Assembly (NCBI RefSeq): GCF_006546835.1
Contig: NZ_VICB01000013.1
Location: 62,001-126,000, forward strand
Direction: 5' to 3'
DNA: 64,000 bases
From: Actinomyces johnsonii
Lineage (GTDB): Bacteria > Actinomycetota > Actinomycetes > Actinomycetales > Actinomycetaceae
Shown here: piece after piece, positions 62,017 through 64,000 of the stretch
How the letters are laid out: the number at the start of each line of letters is the position of its first letter
Numbering within the stretch: position 1 is the stretch's first letter
Made by a program: the position numbers and the translations under genes
Notes under the pieces: model-generated
The model's input: the letters and a program-made list of their open reading frames with translations, nothing else
Database searches by the model: none
What the model was told of the DNA's origin: nothing

Positions 62017-62736
62017 TCAGCGGCCGCGCATCGCGCGACGATCCGGGCGCATCCGGTTGGGGTCGACGTAGTTGGGGATCGGCAAGTTCCTGCCGGCCAT
62101 CGAGGTCAGTCGCTTGGAGACCTGGGTGATCTCGGCGTCGGTCAGTGACGTGGGCTTGGTCGGCAGCCGGCGCAGCGTCTTGGACAGGTCGGTCAAGCGC
62201 ACCTGCCCCGCGTCAGTGCCCACCTGAAGCGTATGGATGGGAACCGTCGACAGTAGCCGGTGGACCTTGCGCTCCTCCTCCGCCAGCATGCGGCGGGTAC
62301 GGGTGCTCGGCCCCTCGGCGATGAGCACGACCCCGGGGCGTCCCACCATTCTCCACACGAGGTCCTGGTTCTTGGTGAAGGCCACGGGCTCGGGCTCGAC
62401 GTACCAACCGCGGCCGATTTGGTCGAGAACGGCCTTGGTCGCTCCCGGCATCCCCTCGATCTGGGCGTAGGAGGCGCGGCGCACCGTCAGGGACAGGATG
62501 ATCATGCTGACCATGAGCGCCATGAGGATGCTCAAGAACAGCCAGTACCACAGCGACATTCCGCTGGCGAAGGATATGGCCACGCCCAGGGCGAGGCATG
62601 CGGCGGACGCGGCCAGCATCGCCCACCCGATCCACGGGTAGCTGCGCCGCGAGATCGTGTAGGAGTCCTTGATGTTCTGAAGGTACTGGGCCAGCCGTCG
62701 CTTCTTCTTCGGCTGGGGGGACTGAGCACTACTCAC
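62017..62736 (-). CDS. DUF4191-like membrane protein
   Basis: 239 aa from a GTG at 62736 (GTG at 62742 is possible too); no ribosome site, so perhaps leaderless. Two membrane segments (IGWAMLAASAACLALGVAIS; WYWLFLSILMALMVSMIILS) and a cytoplasmic C-terminal domain with RGWYVEPEPVAFTKNQDLVW and RPGVVLIAEGP, which is the DUF4191 pattern. Found next to lipA in many actinobacteria, so it may be tied to lipoylation, but its role is unknown. Confidence 0.8.
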   Translation of the reverse strand: MSSAQSPQPKKKRRLAQYLQNIKDSYTISRRSYPWIGWAMLAASAACLALGVAISFASGMSLWYWLFLSILMALMVSMIILSLTVRRASYAQIEGMPGATKAVLDQIGRGWYVEPEPVAFTKNQDLVWRMVGRPGVVLIAEGPSTRTRRMLAEEERKVHRLLSTVPIHTLQVGTDAGQVRLTDLSKTLRRLPTKPTSLTDAEITQVSKRLTSMAGRNLPIPNYVDPNRMRPDRRAMRGR

Positions 62737-62846
62737 GGGCACACAATAGACGACGTTGGTGCGCTGGCACACACAGTCCCGCCGTCGGCGTGGCAGTGCG
62801 CGCACGCACCGAAGAACCGGGCTCCTGAAGGCGAGAAGGTCCGCAT

Positions 62847-63878
62847 TCAGCAGGCGGCCGCGAGGTGGGGATGGGTTCCCAACAGAGTCGACGCCTCCTG
62901 ACGAGCCGTGGCAGGCTCGGCGAGCTGAGCCAGACGCTCGGGGATCTGCCAACCGCGCTTGACCATGGCCCGCCCCCACAGCATCCCGGCCCGGTAGGAG
63001 GAGCGCACCATCGGGCCGCTCATGACGGCCGCGAAACCGATCTCCTCGGCCAACCGGCTCAGCTCCACGAACTCCTGGGGCTTGACCCAGCGATCAACCG
63101 GGTGGTGCAGCTTGGAGGGGCGCAGGTACTGCGTGATGGTCAGGATGTCGCAGCGGGCCTCCACCAGCGCCGCCATGGCCGCCTCGATCTCGTCGCGGGT
63201 CTCGCCCATGCCCAGGATGAGGTTGGATTTTGTGACCAGTCCCGCCTCCGAGGCGGCGGTGATGACCTCGAGGCTGCCCTCGTAGGAGAAGGCCGGTCGG
63301 ATGCGCTTGAAGATGCGGGGGACGGTCTCCAGGTTGTGGCCAAGCACCTCGGGGCGCGAGGAGAACACGTCCTTCAGCGCGTCGGGGTCGCCCCGGAAGT
63401 CGGGGATGAGCAGTTCGACCCCGGTGCCCGGGGAGAGCTCGTGCACCTGGCGGGCGGTCTCCGCGTAGAGCCAGGCCCCGCCGTCGGGGCGGTCATCTCG
63501 AGCCACGCCGGTGACGGTTGCGTAGCGCAGGTCCATCTCCTTGATGGACACCGCCACGCGCCTGGGCTCATCGACGTCGTACTCGGTGGGGCGACCAGTG
63601 GCGATGTCGCAGAAGTCGCAGCGACGTGTGCACATCTCGCCGCCCACCAGGAAGGTGGCCTCACGGTCGTTCCAGCACTCGTAGATGTTGGGGCAGTTGG
63701 CCTCGGCGCACACCGTGTGCAGGCTCTTCTCCCGCACCAGGCCGCGGACCTCCTGGTAGGTGTCGGAGACGACGGCGCGAGTACGCAGCCAGTCGGGCTT
63801 GGACTCGATGGGCGTGCGGGCATTGCGCGCCTCGACCCGCAGGAGCTTGCGCCCCTCGGGGGCAACGGTGGTGCTCAC
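62847..63878 (-). CDS. lipA: lipoyl synthase
   Basis: 343 aa. Radical SAM enzyme. Auxiliary cluster C57-x4-C62-x5-C68 ([12 protein letters not shown]) and SAM cluster C83-x3-C87-x2-C90 (CTRRCDFC) are both intact, as is the C-terminal Ser motif [13 protein letters not shown]. Inserts two sulphurs into protein-bound octanoyl groups to form lipoate. Transcribed toward the DUF4191-like gene. The right edge of the window beyond its start is probably the end of lipB, but that is not clear. Confidence 0.97.
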   Translation of the reverse strand: MSTTVAPEGRKLLRVEARNARTPIESKPDWLRTRAVVSDTYQEVRGLVREKSLHTVCAEANCPNIYECWNDREATFLVGGEMCTRRCDFCDIATGRPTEYDVDEPRRVAVSIKEMDLRYATVTGVARDDRPDGGAWLYAETARQVHELSPGTGVELLIPDFRGDPDALKDVFSSRPEVLGHNLETVPRIFKRIRPAFSYEGSLEVITAASEAGLVTKSNLILGMGETRDEIEAAMAALVEARCDILTITQYLRPSKLHHPVDRWVKPQEFVELSRLAEEIGFAAVMSGPMVRSSYRAGMLWGRAMVKRGWQIPERLAQLAEPATARQEASTLLGTHPHLAAAC

Positions 63879-64000
63879 TTCAACCTCTCCTCGCCGACGA
63901 CGATTCCACGGGGAGTCTAGTACGCTTCCGCGAATTCATAGGACCTCAGGCCTAGGAGCGAGCGTCCGTTGTCACGTGGCATCTGCCACCAACGGCGCCA

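Noticed and set aside
63917-64000. Minus-strand open piece at the right edge, possibly the end of lipB
   Set aside because: Three frames give different short tails and none can be matched with confidence to the LipB C-terminus; too short to call.

Overview
The window comes from a high-GC Gram-positive actinobacterium. The housekeeping genes (a GlnA1-type and a GlnA2-type glutamine synthetase, GlnE, PanB, Map, LipA, a class A RNase P RNA) fit an Actinomyces-like (Actinomycetaceae) organism. That placement is an inference from protein character, not from a search.

Three blocks are visible. (1) 1-1327 is chromosome: the first codons of a class I/II aminotransferase and a decayed gene. (2) 1328-42833 is an integrated mobile element of about 41.5 kb. 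It is bounded by an imperfect 31-bp direct repeat, whose right copy runs into the 3' end (encoded CCA) of a tRNA-Leu(UAA) gene, and a large serine recombinase sits directly at that end. (3) 42828-64000 is chromosome again: two tRNAs, a Nif3-like protein, a zinc-ribbon-like coiled-coil protein, YaaA, rnpB, map, panB, glnA2-glnE, a phosphatase, a TPR protein, a polar amino acid ABC operon, glnA, a DUF4191-like protein and lipA.

Inside the element, the right third (32-43 kb) looks like the backbone: small helical and membrane proteins, an MT-A70 adenine methyltransferase, a VirD4/TraG-like ATPase without membrane segments, a replication-relaxation family protein, a resolvase-like protein without catalytic residues, and the integrase. 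I see no clear relaxase or VirB4, so self-transfer is not shown. The left two thirds (2-32 kb) is cargo with lower GC and many defence-type genes: two HEPN proteins (one ApeA-like), a large ABC/AAA_13 ATPase with a CxxC hook beside a PD-(D/E)XK-like protein, a deoxyribosyltransferase/TIR-like protein, and a cassette flanked by 252-bp inverted repeats that each carry an XRE regulator gene.

The most unusual cargo is at 19.3-27.2 kb. A three-domain FtsK/EccC-like ATPase without membrane segments, three small helical proteins, a 396-aa protein joining a related helical domain to a PD-(D/E)XK-like tail, and a possible immunity gene are flanked by two paralogous degenerate-J-domain/TPR/two-membrane-segment proteins. 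A response regulator and a tandem histidine kinase follow on the other strand. I read it as a candidate type VII-like export or defence system.

The recombination site lies inside the recombinase reading frame. In the excised circle the recombinase would be fused in frame to the double helix-turn-helix protein that now sits 41 kb away at the left end.
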